Assembly (NCBI GenBank): GCA_027886185.1
Contig: WOAB01000619.1
Coordinates: forward strand, 4,154,001-4,218,000
Source: Rheum nobile
Lineage: Eukaryota; Streptophyta; Magnoliopsida; Caryophyllales; Polygonaceae
Direction: 5' to 3'
Length of the DNA: 64,000 nt
Numbering within the stretch: position 1 is the stretch's first letter; each line of letters starts with the position of its first letter. Below the pieces are notes generated by a model, which worked only from the letters and a program-made list of their open reading frames with translations, made no database searches and was not told where the DNA came from. Position numbers and translations under genes: made by a program. Positions 55,434 to 64,000 of the stretch are shown piece after piece.

Positions 55434-57711
55434 CCCAGCACCTCGCGCCCGCAGTTCTTCCAGTACCTACTGATATCGCAACGGTGGATCCCCTGTTGGC
55501 TCACGCGCTCACTTCAACCACGAGACGCCTCGACAAGGGCAAGGGCGCGATGCCCTCTAGTTCGCAGCTCCAGTCGGGTCTTTGTCGCTTGGACTCCATC
55601 ATTGAGTCCCAACAGGAGGACCATGGCTTCAACAGATACGAGCCCCAACACTCGCCAGCGGATGACTTCGTCTACGACTCCACCGAGCACGAGTCCCCCG
55701 CCACAGACTTGGGTCTCCACCCCTACGGCGACACCACAGACCGACGTCAGCGTTTCGCAACCATGCAACGAGACGAGGCACACCAAGATGCCTTCTTTGA
55801 GAGCCGACGAGACGCAGCTCGTGGCAACACCAGTGGACGGGCACCACAGGCGGCGTCGACCCATCCTACCACCAGCCGTGACCCAGGGACTATTCCCCGT
55901 ACTGCACCTTCCAGGTATGTACCTCCTATTCCTTTTACTGAGTATGATGAGAAGGGTTTTGAGGTTACATGTGTTCCCAATCCGGGAAACTTTCATCCAC
56001 TATTGGGTAACCCAGTAAAGAGCCAGCTCTACCTGATGGATTACATTCCGCCGCGGATTCCAACGCCTCCAAGGTGACCCGTGCGTGAGAGACCGCAGCC
56101 CCGCACCGACGATCATGACCGCCGTCGCCAGCGTCACCCGCGCCCCATCCAGGATGACTTTGATTATTACGAAGACGACCTGGATGAGCCATACACTAGG
56201 CAGATTCCTGCAGCTCATGGATTACCTGACCGCAGATGCGCGCCGAACCCCTATGCTAGTCGTCGCGAGATCAAGGTAACTATCGAGCATTTTCATGGCG
56301 ATTATGATCCCGCTGTCTTTTTAGATTGGTTGCAGGCTACAGAGTATGCCCTGCAACACTGTCAGTATGAGGAGTTCGAGAAGGTAGATGTCGCCACTTC
56401 TGCAATTTCATGGCACAGCCCGCTCTTGGTGGCATCGTTTTTGTACTGACAGGGAACGAAGAGGAATGGAACAAATTGACCAATGGCACCAGCTGGCGTT
56501 CATTATGTGCCGCAAATATGTTCCCGATGACTTCCAGAACCACATGAGGATGGAGATAGCACTCGCTTGCCAGGGCACCCAGACGCCAATCGAGTTCTTC
56601 GCCAAACTCGAGGATCTGTATTACAAGGCGAGCATGAGCATTGGTCCTGCTACTCTGAGGACCAGGTTTTTGAGTGGGTTGAATCCCAACATCCGCGACC
56701 AGCTGGAGATCTTACCTATATGAGACTTGAACCAGCTCACACATATGGAGATGATGATCCACCAGCAGAATCAACGCCGCAGACAGACTCCCTGGACACA
56801 GACTCCATCTCGCAAGTATGACCCTATACCTAGTCCTTCTGTTTCTACTGATATGTCCTCTTCCGTGTAGACTAGACAGGTTCAGCCCCCAAGTCGTGGA
56901 CACGAGGCTTCACGCACCACCGCAGCCCATGCACCGACTAGAGAGGTCACGCGCAACACTAAGAGGACACGAGACCAAGCCTATTATCGTTATGGCGGTC
57001 GTGGACACATCCAGCGCGACTGTCCCAACCCGAAGAAGGTCCTATTCAACTAGGTCGCCGGATATGAGTCCTTTGAGGACGAACCCGACGAGGAGATAGA
57101 TCCCGTACCACAGGATGATGGGTACACATGCTTGCCACCTGACTTATCTATTGGTACCCCACTGACCCTATACACACAGCGTGCCATTACTACGACGGAG
57201 GTACCCCAGACGGACCAGCGAGAGACCATATTCCACACCCGGTGTCTGGTCCAAGATGCCTCCCTCAGCGTCATCATTGATAGTGGATCGTGCTGCAACA
57301 TTGTGAGTGAGAAGGTTGTCCAACGCCTTCAATTAGTGACGCAGCCACACCCCTAGCCATATGGTCTTCAATGGCTTTCTCCAGGTAATAGTGATGCGGT
57401 ATACAGGCAATGCCTCATCTCATTTCAAATTGGTCGATACCATGATGTTGTTCTATGTGATGTTGTGTCTATGGATGCTACTCATCTTCTTCTTGGTAGA
57501 CCTTGGCAATATGATAGGAAGACGGTACATGACGGGTTCCTCAACACTTACATCTTCAATCATGGCGGTAGGCGAGTCACTCTTCTTCCTTTGACGCCTA
57601 GGGAAATCATACGCGACCATGTGGAGAGGAACCACGCGAAGAAAGAAGATGAGAGGCATCGCGAACTTGTTCAGACAGAGACTGCAGATGCGCACACCGC
57701 GGCACATTCCA

Positions 57712-57861
57712 CCGCGACCGCGGTTTCGCAACTGCAGTGCCCAATTTCAACATCAACAACCGCGACTGCGGCGACACTTTCCGCGACCGCGGAATATCTA
57801 CTGTTGGCTCCCACATCTACACCAGAAACCGCGACCGTGGCCCTCCTTCCCGCGTCCGCGG
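57712..57861 (+). repeat. GC palindromes in the gypsy-D post-protease hinge
   Basis: CCGCGACCGCGG at 57712-57723 and 57781-57792, CCGCGACTGCGG at 57760-57771, CCGCGACCGTGG at 57829-57840, CCGCGTCCGCGG at 57850-57861. Copies are unevenly spaced and embedded in a Thr/Ala-rich hinge. Confidence 0.9.
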
Positions 57862-58327
57862 CATTGCGTCTAAGCTGGGTTCCCGAAACAGCACCTCTCC
57901 GCAGCCGCGTCTGGCAACGCGCTTTGATCGTTACACCCCGCGCGTCTACTACTACTTTTCAGGGACGTTCTCCTATTTCTTCTACTGCGTGTCCTTCCTT
58001 ATTGGAGAACCCCTATGCCTTATACCCGTTTGTGCACCCTCAATTGCAGGTGTTTGATGATGTACCCCCGGATGAGCCTCCACCCGCTTCCCGCATTGAC
58101 CAGGCATTGGACCTGCACCCGGATACGAAGCGGATACACGTCCATACACACCGTGTTGGACCTGGAAGGAGCGCAGCATCATTGGATGAGTCCGCGAGGA
58201 CTACCGCATACACGATGATCACGGACCGCCCTCACGCCCCTATAGACCACGCCGGCTTGCTTCCACACGAGCCCCCAGACCGCGACATTAGCGAAACGGG
58301 GATGTTTCACAGCCAAGTGGGGGAGGG

Positions 58328-59048
58328 TGATGTGACCCCGGTCACGACGTCACTCGACACTATGAGTGCCATCTGAGTTATTTGAGACATTTACTATTTT
58401 TAGCAGTTTTTCGGTATTTCCCAGTTTCCTTTATTAGCAGTTTCCATTCTTAGAATGTTTCTAAGTTTGGAAACTTATCGTTGTTAGTATTTACTATTTT
58501 TAGATGTTTTCGTTTTTAGATAGTTTCTATTTTTGGATGTCGGGCCTCTCTTGTGCCAAGAGGGCTGATCCATTTATGTTTTAGGCCCATTAGGACAAGA
58601 CCTTTGTTTGGCTGCTATATAAGCCAGCCTTAAACCTAATTAATGACAAGTTGATTTGAGAGTAAAACCTAGCGTCGCCGTTGAGCCAAGCTCCCGCCCC
58701 CTAGGTCTAGCTCCTTCAACTAAGTCTTCACCGAACCTTCCTAACCAACTCCCGACCCCACGATCGAACCATCATCGAACCCAAACACTGAGCACGAACC
58801 CCTTCGAACCAACGTGGCTCTCGGCCCGAGCCGAGATCCCCCGATCGAGCCCCCTTCGCGACTTCGCAAACGCAGCAACAAAACACAAACCGCGATCGCG
58901 GATCCAGTTCTGTGACCGCGGATTTCTTCTTGTGACAGATCCCGAACTTCAGCAAATCGTTATGATATTCAGCGAGCAAGAGTTGTTTCGTCCGCCTTCT
59001 ACCTAGATCCACTCTGACTCGTGTTTTGGGAGACCAAAACACATCAAT
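58328..59048 (+). repeat. 3' LTR of gypsy-D
   Basis: Pairs with 53683-54401. Its two palindromes have changed: CCGCGATCGCGG at 58890-58901 (still symmetric) and a decayed one at 58910-58921. Confidence 0.93.
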
Positions 59049-59053
59049 GTCCC

Positions 59054-59418
59054 ACATGTCCCCCCTTAATTTGATGCAAACGGCCCGAGTGGAATTGAAA
59101 TGGACCTCGTTTTACACCAACATGTCACATCTGCGGTGGAGGCACCGATGCTGGATTTACTTGGAGAAGAACCACCGAGTCAAGTACAAATTGGCTTAGC
59201 GCTCCTAAGCTCAAAAGACCCTTCATAAGCTAGTCTTGATTCTAAACGCTTGGGCCCTTGTGATCACGCCAGGAGGTGGCTCATTGGCAATGTTTGGTAT
59301 AGATACCATAGCGGTGGCACGCGCTTGTGAACGAGTGAGGCGTGGCTCGGGCGCCTTGGGAGAGCTTGGTGAAGCCATGGGCAAGTCTTCTTGATTAACC
59401 TTAGGTAGGGTCACATCA
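59054..59418 (-). repeat. element E 3' LTR, inner part
   Basis: Matches 61880-62239. It contains the end of the pol reading frame. Confidence 0.88.
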
Positions 59419-60257
59419 TCCTCCCTTCCTTGAAAGGGATTCAACCTCGAATTCAAGTGCCCTACAAATAAAATATAAAAGTGAGGCATTTGTACTCTAC
59501 CAAGAAAATGTGATAACATAAGAATGAAAATTCCAAGTTCTATATGATATGCAAGGATACATGCACAAACTATTCCACTCTTTTTCCTAGTCTTATGTAC
59601 ATGCTTAGTAATACAACTATCAACATAACACGCATGTCTGTCCATGATGATAATATTATGAACTAGATGCATCCCACAAGACATGTATTGAGAAAGAGAA
59701 TTATGGTGCACACAAGAGTATCTAATTCTACACGCAAAAATTGATTTTATCACTTGCGATGTCCTATACCTTGTTATATGTTCATTTTCAAACCCAAGAG
59801 ATATAATTGAAAAAGTGGAGACAAGTGATACTTCCCTAAGAGTAGACATCATTGGAACATCCTTCTTTTTATGGTCAAAAACTGATTTCTCGGATTGCCA
59901 AACATCCATGGCCTCAACCTTTTCTTGGATTTGAAATGGAAAGCATGACTGAACCATAGGTGTCGCATCCAACCATAAAGTAGCCAAAGAACTCAGTGAA
60001 CTACGTATGATGGTAGGGTTTTGCTTGCCACTTGTCAGAGTAGGAGATGGTTCCAAAACTCCCTCCTCCTTTTTCTTTGTTTCTCGCTCCTCTTCAATGG
60101 GCATTGACATAGGAGGCTCACATGATTCTTCCACGGGATGTCCTTCATAAATGGATGGCTCAAATATCGGTAGAGGCTCTTTGACTTGATTTGGTTCAAC
60201 CAACCTTAAGAGCTCATTATGTATAGCATGGACTCTTGCAAGTTGGTCCAACTTCAC
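59223..60257 (-). pseudogene. element E open region with pol C-terminal tail
   Basis: A 344-codon open frame. Its end reads LNSRLNPFQGREDDVTLP, then LTRSQARATA and ITRAQAF, like the extreme C-terminus of several plant gypsy polyproteins. This part extends into the 3' LTR, and the 5' LTR has the same frame (61945-62235). The upstream part (60257-59480) has no domain I recognise. Another frame at 60281-60514 precedes it. Confidence 0.55.
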
Positions 60258-60514
60258 ATCAAGGCGCCTAATGAACTGACTTACAAGGCTCTTTCCTCAC
60301 GAAATAGCGCCAATTGTCGACCATTTTCTTGGTGGACTTGTAAGAGCATGTCCAAAGTTTTTCTAAGTCTGAGATCATCTTGATCCATTTGATCTTTCCT
60401 AATCAAGGTTAGCAAGTAAACAAACCAAACATACAAGACTTTGCAAAAAGTAAGGCTATCTTTCATTGGTACATTAAGCAACACAAGGAAAGCCAAACAA
60501 TAGTGAATGTTCAC

Positions 60515-61350
60515 CCCAAAAATTAGACTTGCAAGCTCGTGAAAAAATTATGGCTAGGGTAGATTAGTGATGAAAGAAAATGCAACCAAATCAACAAAGT
60601 ATGCACTTTAAGTTGTTGCAAGCTTTAAATCAAGGCACACAAGAAGGTAATTTCACCTTAGTTTTTACACAAGCATAATAAGATGAAATTTTTTCTCAAA
60701 CGTTCTTAGCCTAGCTCAACTTCTTTTTCTCGTTGGGTCCAAGTTTTTCTAAGTCTGACCTCTTTTCCTTTATTTTTCGTCGGATTTGAGTTTTTCTATT
60801 CCCAACCTCTCTTTCTTGTTGAGTCTGACTTTTTCTTTTTAGGCTAGGCCTGAGTTACAATCTTAGGACAAGTTTGATCACAAGCTTTGCAATATAACTT
60901 GGTACAAGTTCAATGATGCACGCAATTATCTTCGCTATACATTAGTGATTTCCCGTATCTTAGGCACCTTGATGTATAGTATGCAACCATATAAAATGCA
61001 TAATATAAGATTGATTTAATATGCAGCAAGCAATGCCAACATGGAAATTTAAGGTTGGAAATTTTAGGAGTCAAGCAACACAAAACCGATTAAATGAAGT
61101 GTAGATTTAAGTGGAGTTTAATTCAGTTTTGTATTGATTATATGCAGATGAATTTGAGGCAGTTTAGCACATGAATGGTTGTCTTCAACCTTGGTAATTT
61201 CGACCAGCACAGATCTGGAAAAGGCAGCAAAATCGCATGGAGATTCGAGACCAAACAAGGCTAGAAAACGAGCAATACAAGACCGAAATTGGTTTCAACA
61301 ATTCAACAACTTGGTTTGAGCGTCTTACTTTGTCTAGATCTTATACCACG
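60515..61350 (-). other. element E leader
   Basis: No coding signal. Three pyrimidine-rich segments near 60720-60850 share a CTTTTTCTC-GTTG-GTC-type wording. Confidence 0.45.
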
Positions 61351-62239
61351 TGATAAGGATCGCGCCTCCATTGCTCAGTTCACGGTAAGAATGGTTCGTG
61401 CTTGGGTCTCTGAATAAGGCTCGAAACTATTTCACTTCGGTGATGTTTCTTTGGCTAGAGATTAAACAATTCAAGGGCAGTTGATGACTGATTATTTTGG
61501 TTGTTTTTTGATGAGTTTGAAGGGATAGGTATCCTATACTTAGGTGAATATAATGCTCCACAAAAGTAGATAACAAGGATCAAGGAAACTTGAGATATAA
61601 CGCACTCAAGAACGCTCGATCAACACTCGGTATAACTTATGAGCAAGAGGGATTTTCTAGAGAAAATTCAGAGTATCACTCTTGAGAGAACTCAGTTTAT
61701 GATTAAGCTTGAAGTGAGTGACAAGGGCCAACAAGGCTAGCTTAAATAGGAACAAAATTGAGCTAGCCTATTCAAGACAAGGAAAACCCCTTCATTTACC
61801 CAACTGATTACATCATTTAAAAGACTTCAAATCTGAATAAACCCTTATTTGATCTTGTAGAGGAAAAGGTCACACGTGTCCCCCTTGAATTTGAAGAAAA
61901 AGGCCCAAGTGGATTTGAAATGGGCCTCATTTTACGCCAACATGTCAAATCTGCGGTGGAGGCACCGACGCTGGATTTACTTGGAGAAGAACCATTGAGT
62001 CAAGTACAAATTGGCTTAGCGCTCCTAAGCTCAAAAGACCCTCCATAAGCATAGTCTTGAGTCTAAAAGCTTGGGCCCTTGTGATCACGCCAGGAGGTGG
62101 CTCATTGGCAATCTTTGGTGTAGAAACCCTAGCGGTGGCGCGCGCTTGTGAACGAGTGAGGCGTGGCTCAGGGGCCTTGGGAGAGCTTGGTGAAGCCATG
62201 GGCAAGTCTTCTTGATTGACCTTAGGTAGGGTCACATCA
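61351..62239 (-). repeat. 5' LTR of element E
   Basis: 889 bp, starting TGATAAGGATCGC and ending GTCACATCA on the + strand. It is intact and not interrupted. Confidence 0.9.
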
Positions 62240-62327
62240 TTGGTGGCGTGTTTGACATGCTCGTTGATGGGAGATAGGGATATCAGGAAGGCACATTTTG
62301 AAGAGGAAAGGGATTAAACTGATACCA
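62240..62327 (-). other. copia-A leader and primer site
   Basis: TGGTATCAG (- strand, + 62319-62327) adjoins the 5' LTR. The leader runs into element E at 62239 and resumes at 53145. Confidence 0.8.
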
Positions 62328-62488
62328 TGTGAGAATTAGGATAAATCCCACTTGAGGTGACTTGTCTATTGATAAAGAATATATATAGTTACATGATTAC
62401 AGAATATCTGAAATATGGACAATAAAGATATGCAGAGATATAAATAACTAAATTATAGTTTTGTTTCTATTATTATGCTATTCTAACA
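62328..62488 (-). repeat. 5' LTR of copia-A
   Basis: 161 bp, same sequence as 25561-25721 with scattered differences. Confidence 0.9.
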
Positions 62489-64000
62489 CAGACCTTTGAA
62501 TAAAAATTTGTAAAATTTAGGTTTGATTTTTAAATATACAAAAAAGTTAGTATTTTGCCTCATTAATTACTTTACTTCAATTTCTTCTATCAATTAGGCC
62601 CACAATACAACACTAACATCTTGAATCAATAAATACATAATAAATAAAATTTCTTTTTACTAGCTTAGCTCCTGTGCCTCACACAAGATTTATGAATAAT
62701 TATTTTTAATATTTTATAATTATAAAAATATGTCGATTTTGCAATTAGGAGAATTTTATAGTCAAATAATATATATTTTTTTATCAAATTGATGACACTT
62801 GAAATCATTTAACATAAAGTATGATAATATAATGAAGTGCCTAATAAAAATAATGAATATTAAGATATATATTTTAATATAATAGATTGTTATATTTATT
62901 ACTCTTTTTATTTGATAATAAATGTCATTTTAGATGTTTAAAAGTGTCATTGTTAGAAATAAAAAAAATTCCTTTTTAGTAAATTTATTAACCTTTGTTA
63001 ATACTTGTTAATTGAATATATTTATTTTACCTAATAATTAAAAATATGAGAGAGAAATGATTAGGTTTCCCAATTTTCAAGAGCAATCTTTATAACTCAT
63101 TAATAAAATGTTACTTCAAATATTCAAATAACGATTATTGATTGACAAAATGCAAAGATTAGAATGATATGTAAGCCTACATTTCGTACATTGTTGAATA
63201 GAACGAAGAAAGATAATAAGATATAAAATTGTATGACATAATAGTATATGCAATTAAAATAATTGTTCTTACAACATAATATGTAGATGAATTACATAAG
63301 CATTATTTTGAAAATTGAAATATATAAAAAATATTGTCATAAAAGAGTTGCAAATAAACATAATATAATTATTATAGTACAAAAGTATAATAAATGATGT
63401 GGCAATTATAAAAACGGTACGTGACATAGATGATGTGACTTGATGAGGAGGACATATGGCCTTAGACAATAAATATTTCAGTATTATAATGTTCAGATTT
63501 AGATTATAATAATATAAATTATGATATAGATACATTTAAGTAGGTAGAAAATTAAACCAAATTATATATAACGTCATTTCAATAAATAAAAACAACTTAT
63601 TAAGAGCATAATTACACTAAAGTTTGATATAAAAATCTTATACGAAATAATGATATATATATATATTGCTAAAAAGGCAAGAAAGATTATGACAAATGTA
63701 ATCACATAATTAGAATAAAATCTATATAAAATTAAAAATTATAAAATTGGATAATGACAAGTGATGCATTGCGGAAAATATTGTATCGAAAGATGACATG
63801 GCTTAACGGAGATGCCAAGTGACATCAATCACTTCAACTTTAGTTAGGGATGGTAAGATAGCGGATTCGGGAGAGAAAGTGTCATCCCCGTCCTTGTCCT
63901 CATTTGCTCCCTTATTCCCTAATCCTTGTCCTCATCCCCTTCAAGGCCCTATTCCCCGTCAAAAATCTACATCCTCGTTTTGCAAAACAAAAAGCCTTAA
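62489..64000. other. AT-rich spacer
   Basis: Very AT-rich; open frames are short and without domains. I see no element ends. A CT-rich patch lies at 63890-63960. Confidence 0.5.

Larger units (their letters stand above)
55184..58327 (+). pseudogene. gypsy-D gag-protease polyprotein, pol deleted
   Basis: N-terminal domain with a coiled-coil-like stretch (from 55184 or the ATG at 55214; AILAKLAEMDKKQEVLTAKV), then an Ala/Thr-rich hinge made by GC palindromes, gag capsid (56388-56723: ARSWWHRFCTDRERRGM, FLSGLNPNIRDQLE), a CCHC knuckle (about 56980-57035, second Cys lost: YRYGGRGHIQRDC), and protease (57132-57600: VIIDSGSCCNIV, then LLLGRPWQYDRKTVHDGF). After a second hinge with palindromes, the frame reaches a VFDDVPPDEPPP-type block and then the end of pol. 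Reverse transcriptase, RNase H and integrase are gone. At least two frameshifts in gag and one stop at 57354. Confidence 0.88.
53683..59048 (+). mobile_element. gypsy-D, gag-protease gypsy element without reverse transcriptase
   Basis: LTRs 53683-54401 and 58328-59048 (719 and 721 bp, TGATGTGAC to ACACATCA) differ at few sites. The 5-bp duplication ATGTC is exact (53678-53682, 59049-59053). Primer site TGGTATCAGATTT at 54404, purine tract AAGTGGGGGAGGG before the 3' LTR. Coding: gag, knuckle, protease, then an abrupt jump to the last part of pol. It inserted into the LTR of element E. Confidence 0.94.
53146..62239 (-). mobile_element. element E, pol-less gypsy-type element interrupted by gypsy-D
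   Basis: LTRs 61351-62239 (5', 889 bp) and 53146-53682 joined to 59054-59418 (3', 902 bp) start TGATAAGGATCG and end TCACATCA on the + strand. Flanks GTGGT (53141-53145) and TTGGT (62240-62244) agree at four of five bases. A degenerate Met-type primer site (TGGTATAAGATC, - strand) lies beside the 5' LTR, and a purine tract (AAGGAAGGGAGGA, - strand) beside the 3' LTR. The interior is only about 1.9 kb and keeps the pol C-terminus. Confidence 0.85.
25561..62488 (-). mobile_element. copia-A, one short-LTR copia element split by nested insertions
   Basis: The two ends are the same 161-bp LTR. The right LTR is followed on the - strand by a tRNA-Met type primer site (TGGTATCAG), so it is the 5' LTR. 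The left one is next to a purine tract, so it is the 3' LTR. Five-base flanks are CAAAC (25556-25560) and CAGAC (62489-62493), a target duplication with one change. Between them, - strand copia segments occur in the right order: gag (53145 to 52600), protease and GAG-pre-integrase (52147 to 51644), integrase (49438 to 48598), reverse transcriptase start (48160 to 47871), RNase H (26221 to 25722). The type is closest to the Ale/Retrofit lineage. Only about 4 kb of the 37 kb is copia-A itself. Confidence 0.85.

Noticed and set aside
55514..55996. 160-codon antisense frame in gypsy-D
   Set aside because: It overlaps the gag frame of gypsy-D, which has recognisable domains.
1..64000. tRNA or rRNA genes
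   Set aside because: I saw only primer binding sites complementary to tRNA ends, no cloverleaf or rRNA segment.

Overview
This window is plant nuclear DNA. The evidence is one intact plant arginine decarboxylase gene (20719-22860, no intron in the coding region) and a dense cover of plant retrotransposons (Ty3/gypsy chromovirus, Athila-like, Ty1/copia Ale-like and Sirevirus) plus CACTA DNA transposons. I cannot name the species. No other complete host gene is visible. The rest is decayed or non-autonomous mobile DNA, one decayed ATL-type RING-H2 fragment (about 16206-16500) and AT-rich spacer.

Left part, 1-15150: the 3' two-thirds of a chromovirus-like gypsy element (gypsy-B, + strand; LTR 3882-6421) abuts a decayed copia (copia-F, + strand). 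Copia-F is split by a complete nested Athila-like element (7432-13112, - strand) with an exact 5-bp target duplication, a gag gene and no pol. 15150-20000: AT-rich spacer, an RNase-H fragment, the ATL pseudogene, and a truncated gypsy tail with its LTR (gypsy-G, 17060-19928) ending about 320 bp before the TATA box of the arginine decarboxylase gene. That gene has a 440-nt leader with a single upstream ATG, which opens a seven-codon uORF (MLKSPHV). 23000-25560 is spacer.

Right part, 25561-62488: this 37 kb appears to be one short-LTR copia element (copia-A, - strand) split by nested insertions. Its two 161-bp LTRs lie at 25561-25721 and 62328-62488, with near-identical 5-bp target duplications. 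Inside it are (i) a Sirevirus (26222 to about 47870), whose 3' LTR was hit by gypsy-C (26608-37159, target duplication AATAA), which in turn holds CACTA1 (29139-31436, duplication ACT), and whose gag region holds a gene-capturing CACTA2 (43887-47495, duplication TGG); (ii) a solo LTR (49439-51643, duplication CATGG); and (iii) element E (53146-62239), whose LTR was hit by gypsy-D (53683-59048, duplication ATGTC). The last 1.5 kb is AT-rich spacer.

The most unusual signal is a short GC-rich imperfect palindrome that recurs in otherwise unrelated elements. Its form is CCGCGACCGCGG (or its complement) in Athila-like, gypsy-C and gypsy-D, ACCGCACCCGCGGT in gypsy-B, and ACGGCGACCGCCGT in gypsy-G. 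It clusters on both sides of the LTR TATA box in three related gypsy LTRs, where both arms differ between subfamilies but still pair. It also occurs in clusters inside the gag/protease hinge coding regions of the Athila-like element and gypsy-D. The related solo LTR lacks it. I know of no named family feature that explains this.
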